The notes: a model not told the origin generated them from the letters alone. A stretch of DNA of 50,992 nt from Rhodospirillales bacterium (GCA_016794025.1 JAEUKX010000012.1:1-50992), one strand, 5' to 3'. Positions 23,236-31,454 are shown, counted from the first letter of the stretch. Numbers and translations are program-made.

Positions 23236-23480
23236 GCGGCACCGACCCCGTCGAGGCGCTGGTGCTCGACTTCGTGGCCTGGCTTGGCGAACGCCCGCGC
23301 GACTATCCCGAAACGATGGCCGCCTGGCGCACTTCGTGCCCGCGCCTGCCCGTGTGGGAGGAAGCCGTCGAGCGCGGCTTCGTCGAACGCAGCCTCGCAC
23401 CCGACGGAACGGTGCGGCTTTTGCCCAGTGCCGCGGCGCGGCGGCATCTTGCCGCCTGCCGGCCTCAGGCGGGGCGGTAG
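23232..23480 (+). CDS. 82-aa hypothetical protein coupled to the permease
   Basis: The ATG overlaps the permease stop as ATGA, so it is translationally coupled. The sequence (DFVAWLGERPRDYPETMAAW, SCPRLPVWEEAVERGF) is soluble and looks like a compact helical or winged-helix-like domain. Similar short proteins with 'AWRTSCPRLPVWE' are, as far as I recall, uncharacterised. Its last 16 bp overlap the 3' end of the convergent MFS gene. Confidence 0.7.
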   Translation: MSGTDPVEALVLDFVAWLGERPRDYPETMAAWRTSCPRLPVWEEAVERGFVERSLAPDGTVRLLPSAAARRHLAACRPQAGR

Positions 23481-24622
23481 TCGCGCGCCAGCGCGCGCGC
23501 GAAGCGGATACCGAGGACCGCCAGCATGCACGCGCTCGCCGCGAAGATCGGCGGGCCGCCGATCCGGTCGAAGACGTAGCCCGCCAGCAGCACGCCCAGC
23601 GCCTGCCCGCAGAAGAACGTCGCCGCGAAGGTCGCAACCGCATGGCCGCGCGCCTCGGGCAGCATCTGCGTGGCCTCGGTCTGCAGCGTGGAATGCATGG
23701 CATAGAAACCCCAGCCGACCGGCAGCAGGGCCAGGGCGGCCACCGGCACGCTCTGGGCCAGCGACAGCCCCGCGAAGCCCGCGGCCAGCGAAAGTCCGCC
23801 CAGCAGCGGCGTGCGGCCGCGCGGCAGCCCCGCCATGAGCCGGCCGAAGGTGAGCGAGAAGGCAAGTCCGCCAAGCCCGAAGCACAGCAGCGCCAGCCCC
23901 GCCTGGGCCAGCGGGATCTCCATGCGCGCCTGCAGGTCGGACGCGACGAAGGCAAGACCGGCGTAGAAGAACACGCCCTCGACCAGCACCGTCGAGAGCA
24001 CCATGCGCGCGCGCGGGCTGCCGATCCAGCCATAGCCCGCACCCGCGCGGCTGGCCGGTGCCGAAGGCGCCGCCGATCCGCGCAGCGATACGGCCAGCGC
24101 CATCCCGCCCAGCGCGAACAGCGTCGCAAGGATCATCAGGACGCCGCGCCAGCCGACCGCGGCACCCACGATCCCCGAGCCGACCTGCCCCGCGATCGTG
24201 CCGAGGATCTGGGTGGAGACAAGGCGGGCGAGCGCCTGCTGGCGGTTCTCGTAGGCGACCGTGTCGCCGACATAGGCGATGGCAAGCGGGATGATGCCGC
24301 CGGCGCAGGCACCCGCCAGCGCGCGCAGGCCAAGCAGCGAATCAAGCCCCGGCGCCAGCGCGCAGGCGAACGTCATGGCCGCCGCACCCAGTGTGGCCGC
24401 CGCGATCACGCGCTGCTTGCCGAACCGGTCGCCGATGCGCCCCGACACGAACTGCACGCCGCCATAGGCGATCGTGTAGACGGTGATGAGGATCGCGACG
24501 GCTCCGGGCAGCGTCCCGAACTCGGCCGCGAGCTGCGGCAATAGCGGGTCGACCGCGCGCAGCGTCGTGGCGCTGGCAAAGGCGCAGAGCGTGACGCCGA
24601 GGAGGGCAGGCGCCTTCGTCAG
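23465..24622 (-). CDS. MFS transporter (DHA1-like) with probable CTG start
   Basis: About 385 aa and 12 transmembrane helices, with motif A-like SGRIGDRFGKQRV and a C-terminal half ending YVFDRIGGPPIFAAS. The only ATG/GTG/TTG start in frame is TTG 24541, but 27 codons upstream of it clearly encode helix 1 (ALLGVTLCAFASATTLRAVD). CTG 24622 would supply that helix. It has GAGG five bases upstream and overlaps the preceding stop as CTGA, the same geometry as the many ATGA overlaps here. The substrate is unknown; it is coupled to the thiol dioxygenase gene. Confidence 0.75.
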   Translation of the reverse strand: MTKAPALLGVTLCAFASATTLRAVDPLLPQLAAEFGTLPGAVAILITVYTIAYGGVQFVSGRIGDRFGKQRVIAAATLGAAAMTFACALAPGLDSLLGLRALAGACAGGIIPLAIAYVGDTVAYENRQQALARLVSTQILGTIAGQVGSGIVGAAVGWRGVLMILATLFALGGMALAVSLRGSAAPSAPASRAGAGYGWIGSPRARMVLSTVLVEGVFFYAGLAFVASDLQARMEIPLAQAGLALLCFGLGGLAFSLTFGRLMAGLPRGRTPLLGGLSLAAGFAGLSLAQSVPVAALALLPVGWGFYAMHSTLQTEATQMLPEARGHAVATFAATFFCGQALGVLLAGYVFDRIGGPPIFAASACMLAVLGIRFARALARDYRPA

Positions 24623-25230
24623 CCGAGCCTCGCGCGCGTTTCCTGCGACCGGTCCCAGAGATTGGGCACCGTCGCGGCGGCATAGCCCGACACGAAATCC
24701 TTCGCGGCACCGGTCTGCGGATCAAAGACGTGGCGCGCGACCGCGCCGATATTGCCGCCATAGACATGGATCGCCACGGACACGCGGTCGTCGTGCGCGT
24801 TGGCCACGCGATGGATGTCGCCCGAAAGCGGACCCAGCGCGCTGACGGCACCGGTCCCGAGGACGGTTTCATCCTGTGCCGCGAGACGGCCGTCGGCTGT
24901 GCGCGCGAAGAAACGGCAGCGCTCGGCCCCGCGCAGGATGCCGATGATGCCCCATACGGTGTGGTCGTGGACGGGTGTGGCCTGCCCCGGCCCCCAGACG
25001 AAGCTGACGACCGAGAAGCGCTCGGCCGGATCGCAGTGGAGAAGATACTGCTGATAGTATTGCGGGTGCGGCGCCGCGAACTCCGCGGGCAGCCAGTCGT
25101 CATGCGCGACAAGCTCGCGCAGCAGCGGTGCGATCGTCCGGTGGGCGTCGGCTTCGTCCAGCCCGCGCGGCCCCATGGCCGCCGTGGCGGCGGTCACGAA
25201 ATCGCGCAGACGGGCGATGCCGCCCGCCAC
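24619..25230 (-). CDS. Cysteine dioxygenase-type thiol dioxygenase (cupin)
   Basis: This 203-aa cupin of the CDO_I family has the three iron-binding histidines H88 and H90 (TPVHDHTVWG) and H140 (GDIHRVAN). H155 and Y157 (IHVYGGN) fit the second-sphere His and Tyr of the Ser-His-Tyr triad, while the Ser position is Ala. Enzymes of this family oxidise cysteine or 3-mercaptopropionate to the sulfinate. GTG 25230 starts 5 bp after the serS stop and is the best-placed start. The next gene is an MFS exporter, overlapping by CTGA. Which thiol is used cannot be decided. Confidence 0.8.
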   Translation of the reverse strand: MAGGIARLRDFVTAATAAMGPRGLDEADAHRTIAPLLRELVAHDDWLPAEFAAPHPQYYQQYLLHCDPAERFSVVSFVWGPGQATPVHDHTVWGIIGILRGAERCRFFARTADGRLAAQDETVLGTGAVSALGPLSGDIHRVANAHDDRVSVAIHVYGGNIGAVARHVFDPQTGAAKDFVSGYAAATVPNLWDRSQETRARLG

Positions 25231-25235
25231 CGCGC

Positions 25236-26513
25236 TCAGGCCTTCGGCGCGCGCGGCACGAGGCGGTCCTGCCCCATGAACGCGTGCAGCACCTTGGGCA
25301 GGCGCACGCTGCCGTCGGCTTCCTGGTTGTTTTCGAGGATGGCGACCATCGCGCGCCCCAGCGCGATGCCCGTGCCATTGAGCGTGTGCACGAAGTTCGG
25401 CTTGTCCTTGGGCCCGCGGCGATAGCGGATATTGAGGCGACGGGCCTGGAAATCCGTGCAGTTGGACGTGCTCGTGACCTCGCCGAACTCGCCGCCGTTG
25501 CCGCGGCCCGGCATCCAGGCCTCGAGGTCGTACTTGCGGTAGGCCGCCCCGCCCAGATCGCCCGTGCAGATGTCGAGCACGCGGTAGGGCAGTTCCAGCG
25601 CGTCGAAGACGGCTCGCTCGTTGGCGAGCAGTTCCCTGTGGATCTCCTCGGACTGGTCGGGCGTGGCGATGACCACCATCTCGACCTTGGTGAACTGGTG
25701 CACGCGGTAGAGCCCGCGCGTCGCGCGGCCGGCCGCGCGTTCGGTGCGGAAGCAGTGCGACACGCCGGCGATGCGGATGGGCAGATCCGCCTCGTCGAGG
25801 ATCGTGTCCTGGTAGAGGCCGCACAGCGTGATCTCGGACGTGGCGATGAGCGAGAGGTCCTCGCCCTCGATGCGGTAGGTGTTGGTCTCGTTGCCGCGCG
25901 GGGTGAAGCCGGTGCCCTGCATGACCGAATCGCGCGCGAGGTCGGGCGTGATGTGGGGCACGTAGCCGCGCTTGGCGAGGAACTCGACCGCGAAATTCTG
26001 CAGCGCCAGTTCCAGCCGCGCGCCGTCGCCCTTGAGGAAGTAGAAGCCGGGCCCGGCGACCTTGCTGCCGCCCTCGGTGTCGAGGATGCCGTGCAGTTCG
26101 CCCAGCGCCACGTGGTCGCGCACCGGAAAGGCGTATGTCGGGATCGGCACCGCGTTGCGGTCGATCTCCTTGTTGTCCTTGTCGTCGCGGCCCACGGGCG
26201 AGTCGGGGTGCGTCATGTTGGGCACGCGCAGGAGCAGCGCGTCGGCATCGGCCTGCAGCGTGTCGAGCTTGGCCTTCAGGCTCTCGCGCAGTTCGCGCAG
26301 CTCGCGGCCCTTCTCGCGCTTCTGGTCGACCGAAAGATCCTTGGCGGACGCCAGCGCGTTCGACGTGCGCTGGGCATCCTGCAGCGCCTGGTCGGTCTTG
26401 CGGCGTTCGGTCTCGATCTCCACGAAGCGGGCGATGTCGAGATCGACCCCGCGATTCTTGCAGTTGAGGGCGACGGCGTCGGCGTTGGCGAGGACGAAAT
26501 TGCGGTCGAGCAT
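25236..26513 (-). CDS. serS: Seryl-tRNA synthetase
   Basis: This 425-aa class II synthetase has an N-terminal coiled-coil tRNA-binding arm (about 1-105, RFVEIETERRKTDQALQDAQ). Motif 2 is FRTERAAGRATRGLYRVHQF and motif 3 GTGIALGRAMVAILENNQ, with the ending VRLPKVLHAFMG. It charges tRNA-Ser and tRNA-Sec with serine. ATG 26513 (MLDRNFVLANADAV) is the conserved N-terminus; a longer in-frame reading to 26552 has no family support. The gene is the first of a run with the thiol dioxygenase and MFS genes. Confidence 0.97.
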   Translation of the reverse strand: MLDRNFVLANADAVALNCKNRGVDLDIARFVEIETERRKTDQALQDAQRTSNALASAKDLSVDQKREKGRELRELRESLKAKLDTLQADADALLLRVPNMTHPDSPVGRDDKDNKEIDRNAVPIPTYAFPVRDHVALGELHGILDTEGGSKVAGPGFYFLKGDGARLELALQNFAVEFLAKRGYVPHITPDLARDSVMQGTGFTPRGNETNTYRIEGEDLSLIATSEITLCGLYQDTILDEADLPIRIAGVSHCFRTERAAGRATRGLYRVHQFTKVEMVVIATPDQSEEIHRELLANERAVFDALELPYRVLDICTGDLGGAAYRKYDLEAWMPGRGNGGEFGEVTSTSNCTDFQARRLNIRYRRGPKDKPNFVHTLNGTGIALGRAMVAILENNQEADGSVRLPKVLHAFMGQDRLVPRAPKA

Positions 26514-26650
26514 GCGGGATCCGGGTCGTTCGGGAAGCCGGAGAACTAGCACGGGTCGGCCACCGCACGCAAAAGCCGGGCAGGGGCTTGCGCGGCGGCC
26601 GAATTCGCGGGAAAACCGGCCCGGACCAATCCTTTACCCGGTGCCTGCCG

Positions 26651-27904
26651 ATGCAAGCCGCGCCCGACCTGAACCCGCCTGCCCGGCTGCTGATGGGGCC
26701 CGGCCCTATCAACGCCGATCCGCGCGTGCTGCGCGCGATGGCGACACCGCTGGTCGGCCAGTTCGATCCGTCGATGACCGCGCTGATGGGCGAGACGATG
26801 GCGCTCTACCGCGAGGTTTTTCGCACGGCCAACCGCTGGACGCTTCTCGTCGACGCGACCGCGCGCGGCGGCATCGAGGCGGCCCTCGTCTCGATGATCG
26901 AGCCGGGCGACAGGGTCCTCGTGCCGATCTTCGGGCGGTTCGGGCACCTGCTGTCCGAGATCGCGCGCCGCTGCGAGGGGGACGTCGTCGAGATCGAGAC
27001 GGAGTGGGGCCGGGTCTTCGATCCGGGGCAGGTCGAGGACGCGGTCCGCAAGCACCGGCCGAAGGTGATCGCGATCTGCCAGGGCGACACCTCGACCACG
27101 ATGTGCCAGCCGCTGGCCGAGATCGGCGCCATCGCGCGCCGGTACGATGCGCTCGTCTATGTCGACACGACCGCCTCGCTTGGCGGCAACGAGCTGCGCA
27201 CCGACGACTGGCAGCTCGACGTCGTTTCCGCGGGCCTTCAGAAGTGCCTTGCCGGACCGTCCGGTTCCTCGCCGATCACGATCGGGCCGCGCGCGGAGAA
27301 GGCGATCGTCCGCCGCCGCCATGTCGAGTCCGGCATCGCCACGCCGGCCGACCGCCGCGGACCCGGTGCGCGCATCCGCTCGAACTATTTCGATCTCGCG
27401 ATGATCATGGATTACTGGAGCGAGAAGCGCCTCAACCACCATACCGAGGCGACGACGATGCTCTACGGCGCGCGCGAATGCGCGCGCATCCTCGTGGACG
27501 AGGGCATGGATGCCGCCATCGGCCGCCACAGGGTAGCCGGCGAAGCGATGGCCGAGGGGCTCGAGGCGATGGGCCTGCGCCTGTTCGGCGAACGCGCGCA
27601 CAAGATGGCGAACGTGGCGGGCGTGTTCATTCCCGACAACGTGGCCGGCGAGAGCGTGCGCGCCAGCCTGCTCGCCGATTTCGGCATCGAGATCGGGACG
27701 AGCTTCGGCCCGCTCGCCGGGAAGATCTGGCGCATCGGCACGATGGGCTACAACGCGCGCAAGGACTGCGTGCTGACGACGCTGGCGGCCCTTGAAAGCG
27801 TGCTGCTTGTCCATGGCGCGAAGATCGCGGCGGGCCAAGCGGTGCCGGCGGCACTGGCGGTGTTCCGCGCCGCCGAGGACGCGAAGGCGAGGGCGGCGCA
27901 ATGA
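26651..27904 (+). CDS. Class V aminotransferase, PucG (ureidoglycine-glyoxylate)/AGT-like
   Basis: This 417-aa fold-type I PLP enzyme starts with LLMGPGPINADPRVLRAM, typical of the alanine/serine-glyoxylate aminotransferase group. The Schiff-base Lys is K198 (SAGLQKCLAGPSGSSP). The details (GQFDPSMTALMGETMALYREVF, FGRFGHLLSEIARR) resemble the (S)-ureidoglycine-glyoxylate aminotransferase PucG of purine degradation. No other allantoin genes are nearby, so serine- or alanine-glyoxylate transfer is also possible. The start has no clear RBS. It is coupled by ATGA to a hydrolase. Confidence 0.78.
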   Translation: MQAAPDLNPPARLLMGPGPINADPRVLRAMATPLVGQFDPSMTALMGETMALYREVFRTANRWTLLVDATARGGIEAALVSMIEPGDRVLVPIFGRFGHLLSEIARRCEGDVVEIETEWGRVFDPGQVEDAVRKHRPKVIAICQGDTSTTMCQPLAEIGAIARRYDALVYVDTTASLGGNELRTDDWQLDVVSAGLQKCLAGPSGSSPITIGPRAEKAIVRRRHVESGIATPADRRGPGARIRSNYFDLAMIMDYWSEKRLNHHTEATTMLYGARECARILVDEGMDAAIGRHRVAGEAMAEGLEAMGLRLFGERAHKMANVAGVFIPDNVAGESVRASLLADFGIEIGTSFGPLAGKIWRIGTMGYNARKDCVLTTLAALESVLLVHGAKIAAGQAVPAALAVFRAAEDAKARAAQ

Positions 27905-28857
27905 GCGGGAATGTCGAGATGGAACCCGAAATCGCGGCGGCAGCGGCCCTCGATCTCGAGCGGTTCGGGCCCGCACCCACGCATCTGCCGGGCGATCCGG
28001 CCGCCGCGCGCGCCGAGCAGGAGCGCCGCCGCCGGCCGTGGAACGAGGGCGGCCCCGTCATGGCCGAGACGCGGAACTTCCGTCTCGACTTTCCCGATCG
28101 CTCGATCGACGCGCGGCTCTACGTGCCGCAGGGGGCGGGCGACGGGCTCGTGCTCTACCTGCATGGCGGCGGCTGGGTGGTCGGCAGCCTCGACACGCAC
28201 GACCGGCTCACGCGCATGCTGGCGCAGCTCTCGGGCCAGCGTTTCCTTGGCATCGGCTACCGCAAGGCGCCTGAGCATCCCTATCCTGCCGCACTTCTCG
28301 ATGCGCTCGACACGTGGCAGTGGCTGCAGGCGAACGCCGCCACGCTCGGCGTGCGCCGCTTCGCGGTCGCCGGCGATTCGGCCGGCGCCAACCTTGCGGC
28401 AGCGCTGGCGATGACGGTCGGTGCAGCCGGCCAGCCGGCCCCCGCGGCGTTCGCCTCGCTTTACGGCGTGTTCGACTCGAACCTCGACAGCGTCTCGTAC
28501 CTCATGCGCGGGGACGGGCGCTTCGGCCTGTCGCGGGCCGGCATGTCGGTGTTCTGGGATCTCTACTGCCCGGACGTGGGGGCGCGGCGCGGCTATTCGC
28601 TGTCGCCGGCGCGCGCGAACGAGGAACAGCTGCGCACGCTGCGCCGCCCCTACCTGATGGCTGCCGGGCTTGATCCGCTGCGCGACGACAGCCGGCGCAT
28701 GCGCGACGTGCTGGTGGGCGCGGGCGTGACCACGGCCTATGCGGAATTCCCGCACGCCAATCACGGCTTCTGCCACCTTTCTTCGGTATCCGCCTCGGCG
28801 CGCATGGCACTTGGGCAGGCGGCCGACCACCTGAAGCGCGCGCTGGCCGAAGACTGA
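27901..28857 (+). CDS. Alpha/beta hydrolase, hormone-sensitive-lipase family
   Basis: This 318-aa HSL-type (family IV) esterase has the oxyanion motif HGGGW (88-92), nucleophile S160 (GDSAGAN), the Asp in GLDPLRDD (about 257) and His in HANHGF (about 287). It hydrolyses short-chain esters, or amides as in the related arylformamidases. The ATGA overlap with the aminotransferase suggests a joint pathway. The substrate is not evident. Confidence 0.85.
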   Translation: MSGNVEMEPEIAAAAALDLERFGPAPTHLPGDPAAARAEQERRRRPWNEGGPVMAETRNFRLDFPDRSIDARLYVPQGAGDGLVLYLHGGGWVVGSLDTHDRLTRMLAQLSGQRFLGIGYRKAPEHPYPAALLDALDTWQWLQANAATLGVRRFAVAGDSAGANLAAALAMTVGAAGQPAPAAFASLYGVFDSNLDSVSYLMRGDGRFGLSRAGMSVFWDLYCPDVGARRGYSLSPARANEEQLRTLRRPYLMAAGLDPLRDDSRRMRDVLVGAGVTTAYAEFPHANHGFCHLSSVSASARMALGQAADHLKRALAED

Positions 28858-28866
28858 TTTTCAGTC
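28852..28866. terminator. Bidirectional hairpin holding both convergent stop codons
   Basis: GACTGA-TTT-TCAGTC is a perfect 6-bp stem with a TTT loop. It contains the hydrolase TGA and the nrsF stop in its arms. Confidence 0.4.
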
Positions 28867-29514
28867 GTTGACGGACGCGACGGCGAGCGCGCGGCGCCCG
28901 CTCGACAGGCCGATCAGCGTCACGACGCCGACCGTGCCCACATGCCAGACCAGTGCCTCGGTCGAGGTGTCGATATGGTGATAGAGCTCGAGGCCGGCCG
29001 AACCGGCCGCCGCGGCGGCAAGTGCCCCCATCGCGAACGTGCCCGAGGGGGCGAGCGGTGCCGCGCGCCGCAGCATCCACACAAGCACGGCCGCCAGCGG
29101 CACGCTCGTCAGACTGATGAACTCGATGCAGTCGAGGCTGACGCCGAGCACGGCAAGGCCCTGCTCGGATAGTTCGCGCACGCACCCCGCACCCAGCGTC
29201 GCCAGCCACACCGCCAGCGGCGCCAGCGGCAGGGCCACGATCCAGCGCGGCGTTCCGGGCACGGTCATGTAGAAGGCCGCAACCGCCGCCGTCACGGCGA
29301 CGAACAGCGAGGCCGCCCAGGGGATTGCGAATTCGACGTCCGACAGGCGCGCGCCGATGTCCGCGCGATAGCCGCGCAGCACCACCAGCGCGCCGACGAA
29401 CAGCACCGCAAAACCGAGCCATTGCGCCGCACGCATCGCCGGGGACGGAAGCCGTTCGACCGGGACGACCGCCTCGCTCAATGCGCCGATCAGTTTTTCG
29501 GTTCCGTCCTTCAT
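28861..29514 (-). CDS. nrsF: Anti-sigma factor NrsF (DUF1109 membrane protein)
   Basis: This 217-aa protein has six predicted transmembrane helices (about 30-46, 64-82, 90-108, 125-145, 155-172 and 186-205). Two cysteines lie in or near extracytoplasmic loops (C113 in LGAGCVREL, C131 in SLDCIEFI). The DUF1109 protein NrsF holds the ECF sigma factor SigF at the membrane in Caulobacter and releases it under heavy-metal or thiol stress through conserved cysteines. The gene overlaps the sigF stop by ATGA, as expected for a sigma/anti-sigma pair. Confidence 0.85.
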   Translation of the reverse strand: MKDGTEKLIGALSEAVVPVERLPSPAMRAAQWLGFAVLFVGALVVLRGYRADIGARLSDVEFAIPWAASLFVAVTAAVAAFYMTVPGTPRWIVALPLAPLAVWLATLGAGCVRELSEQGLAVLGVSLDCIEFISLTSVPLAAVLVWMLRRAAPLAPSGTFAMGALAAAAAGSAGLELYHHIDTSTEALVWHVGTVGVVTLIGLSSGRRALAVASVND

Positions 29515-30068
29515 GCCGGCTCGTCGCGTTTCCAGAGTTTGCGCAGCGTGATCATTGCGCGGTGTGTGGCCACCTTCAACGCCCCGACCGACTGGCCGGA
29601 GACCGCGGCCGCCTCGTTCAGGCTCAGCTCGCGGAGTTTCAGCAGTTCGACCGCCTGGCGCTGGCCCGGCGGCAGTTCGGCCAGCCAGCGCCGGATCGCG
29701 GCGGCGGCCTCGGCCTTGTCCTTGTCCCTGTTCGCGTCGGGATCGGCAAAGGTTTCATGCCCGGCGTCGTCGAGGGCCACTTCGTGGGCGCGGGCCGAAT
29801 TGCGCCGGCGGCGCCAGTCGATTGCCCGGCGCCGCGCGATGGCGGTGAGCCACGGGCGGACGGGCCGGGTCGGGTCGTAGGTATGGCGGATCGCGTGGAC
29901 GCTGATCAGCGTTTCCTGCACCACGTCCTCGATCTGGTCCTGCGGAATGCCCGTGCGGGCGATGATCGCGCGCAGGAAGCCCGCCGCTTCCGACAGGAAA
30001 CGCCGGTAGGCGGGCGCGTCGCCGGCCTGTGCAAGTGCCAGAAGGTTGGACCAGTCGTCGGAATCCAT
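29511..30068 (-). CDS. sigF: ECF sigma factor SigF-like
   Basis: This 185-aa ECF sigma factor has region 2 at about 15-85 (DQIEDVVQETLISVHAIRHTYDP, PWLTAIARRRAIDWRR) and region 4 at about 128-180 (LPPGQRQAVELLKLRELSLNEAAAVSGQSVGALK). The partner is the DUF1109 protein encoded immediately downstream. The 62-bp gap upstream holds no clear sigma-F site of its own, so it is probably read from the GTAACC-N16-CGAA promoter in front of the 64-aa gene. Confidence 0.9.
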   Translation of the reverse strand: MDSDDWSNLLALAQAGDAPAYRRFLSEAAGFLRAIIARTGIPQDQIEDVVQETLISVHAIRHTYDPTRPVRPWLTAIARRRAIDWRRRRNSARAHEVALDDAGHETFADPDANRDKDKAEAAAAIRRWLAELPPGQRQAVELLKLRELSLNEAAAVSGQSVGALKVATHRAMITLRKLWKRDEPA

Positions 30069-30130
30069 CGCGCGGGAGCATTGCACAAGCCGCGCGCCGG
30101 AAACGGAAATTCTGGACGGTTCGGCGGGGA

Positions 30131-30325
30131 CTACGTGGCGAAGTTGAAGACGCGGCCGCGATCGCCCAGATCGAGCGGACTGTTGGCGGCCGAAAACTGC
30201 CGCGACACGTCCTGTGCGGACTGGCTGGCGATGTCGGTCGGGTTCGTAACGTCTTGATAAGCGGACTTTTTTGCCCGCTCGACGTCGGTGCAGTTGAAGC
30301 ACGGGATACCGTTTACGACTTCCAT
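30131..30325 (-). CDS. 64-aa CxxC protein under a SigF-type promoter
   Basis: The protein starts MEVVNGIPCFNCTDVERAKK and contains one CxxC pair (C9, C12). The rest is polar and has no transmembrane or signal segment. ACGGAGAA forms an RBS six bases before ATG 30325. A perfect GTAACC-N16-CGAA element lies about 60-80 bp upstream, and sigF-nrsF follow 62 bp downstream on the same strand. The CxxC motif plus this control suggest a metal- or thiol-stress role. I do not recognise a characterised family. Confidence 0.75.
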   Translation of the reverse strand: MEVVNGIPCFNCTDVERAKKSAYQDVTNPTDIASQSAQDVSRQFSAANSPLDLGDRGRVFNFAT

Positions 30326-30382
30326 GGCGGATTCTCCGTCACAAGGGGACACCCCCATTCTCCGGGGTGCCGGTACAGGGGA

Positions 30383-30408
30383 TTCGCGGGCACTGCCGGG
30401 AAGGTTAC
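30383..30408 (-). promoter_or_regulatory. SigF (ECF) promoter GTAACC-N16-CGAA
   Basis: On the minus strand GTAACC (30408-30403) is followed after exactly 16 bases by CGAA (30386-30383). This is the motif I recall for Caulobacter SigF-dependent promoters. The -35 part overlaps the last codon and stop of the Rieske gene. Transcription would start near 30376, about 50 bases before the 64-aa gene. Confidence 0.75.
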
Positions 30409-31415
30409 GCCCGGATTTCGGCTTCCCCGACCGCCGCCAGCAGCTCGGCCAGACGCTGGCGCATGAGAAGGCCGGGCTTGTCCGAAGGCATGTGGAATTC
30501 CTCGCCCGAGGCGCGGTCGAGCGGCACGTCCGGATCGGTCGATTCGAGCACCGCGCGATCTTCGGCGGTCACCTGCCGGTCGAAGGCCACGACCGAGGCG
30601 GCGGGCGTGTCGGCCTCGGTGTCGTTGCGGTAGACGAACTGGACGATCTGGCTCGTGCGGTCGTCGATGGGGGTGGCGCCCGTCAGGATCACGTGGACGA
30701 GACCGTTCGGGTAGCGGATGCGCAGCTTGCGGAAGAACGGCATGTACCAGGTGCGCGTGTTGTCGCGCAAGGTCATGTCGCCGGCAAGGCCGAGATTCTT
30801 CTTCTGCAGGTCGGGGTTCTTCACATGGACGACGGAGTGCGTCTCGAATCCCCACGGAAAATCCGTGTAGCTCATCTCGGACGGCGCGGGGTTCGGGTCG
30901 CCGAAGCTCGACCGGTGGACGAACGTGAAATGCGCGTTGTCGAACGAATTCTCCATGACCCGCAGCGCGCCGGCGTTCCAGACCTCGTAGAACTCGGGGA
31001 TGCGGCGGAAGGCGGGGTCGTCGGCCTCGGGAATCGCGGGAATGTCGAACATCGGCTCGTCCAGCGCCACCCACACATAGCCGTATCGCTCGGCCGCGCG
31101 ATAGGCCTCGATCCGGAACTTCGGCGCGCGCGCAGGGTCCTTGTGCTGGGGGATTCGCACGCAGGCGCCCGTGCGGTCGAATTCCCACCCGTGATAGCCG
31201 CAGATCACGCGCCCGCCCTCGCAGAAGCCGCGCGAGAGCTTCGCCGTGCGGTGACAGCAGCGGTCGATCGTCGCGGCGGGCGCGCCGCCGGCATCGCGCC
31301 ACAGCACGATCGGCGTGCCCAGCAGCGTGAAGCCCGCCGGTTCGCCGCCGAGTGCATCGGACGGCAGGACGGGATACCAGAAGCGGCGCAGGACCTTTTG
31401 TCGCGTGACGAGCAT
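30405..31415 (-). CDS. Rieske non-heme iron oxygenase, alpha subunit
   Basis: This 336-aa protein has an N-terminal Rieske [2Fe-2S] domain with C53-x-H55-x16-C72-x2-H75 (RCCHR, CGYHGW). The C-terminal catalytic domain has mononuclear iron ligands D159/H162/H167 (NSFDNAHFTFVH). The length and layout resemble single-component-type oxygenases of the vanillate demethylase/PaO group, which demethylate or hydroxylate aromatic and heterocyclic rings. No dedicated reductase or ferredoxin gene is adjacent; the nearby flavoproteins could donate electrons, but that is inference. A sigma-54-type promoter lies 40-55 bp upstream. Confidence 0.88.
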   Translation of the reverse strand: MLVTRQKVLRRFWYPVLPSDALGGEPAGFTLLGTPIVLWRDAGGAPAATIDRCCHRTAKLSRGFCEGGRVICGYHGWEFDRTGACVRIPQHKDPARAPKFRIEAYRAAERYGYVWVALDEPMFDIPAIPEADDPAFRRIPEFYEVWNAGALRVMENSFDNAHFTFVHRSSFGDPNPAPSEMSYTDFPWGFETHSVVHVKNPDLQKKNLGLAGDMTLRDNTRTWYMPFFRKLRIRYPNGLVHVILTGATPIDDRTSQIVQFVYRNDTEADTPAASVVAFDRQVTAEDRAVLESTDPDVPLDRASGEEFHMPSDKPGLLMRQRLAELLAAVGEAEIRA

Positions 31416-31454
31416 GAGGGACCCCGGTAGCGGTGTATGTCGGCCGGGGATCGT

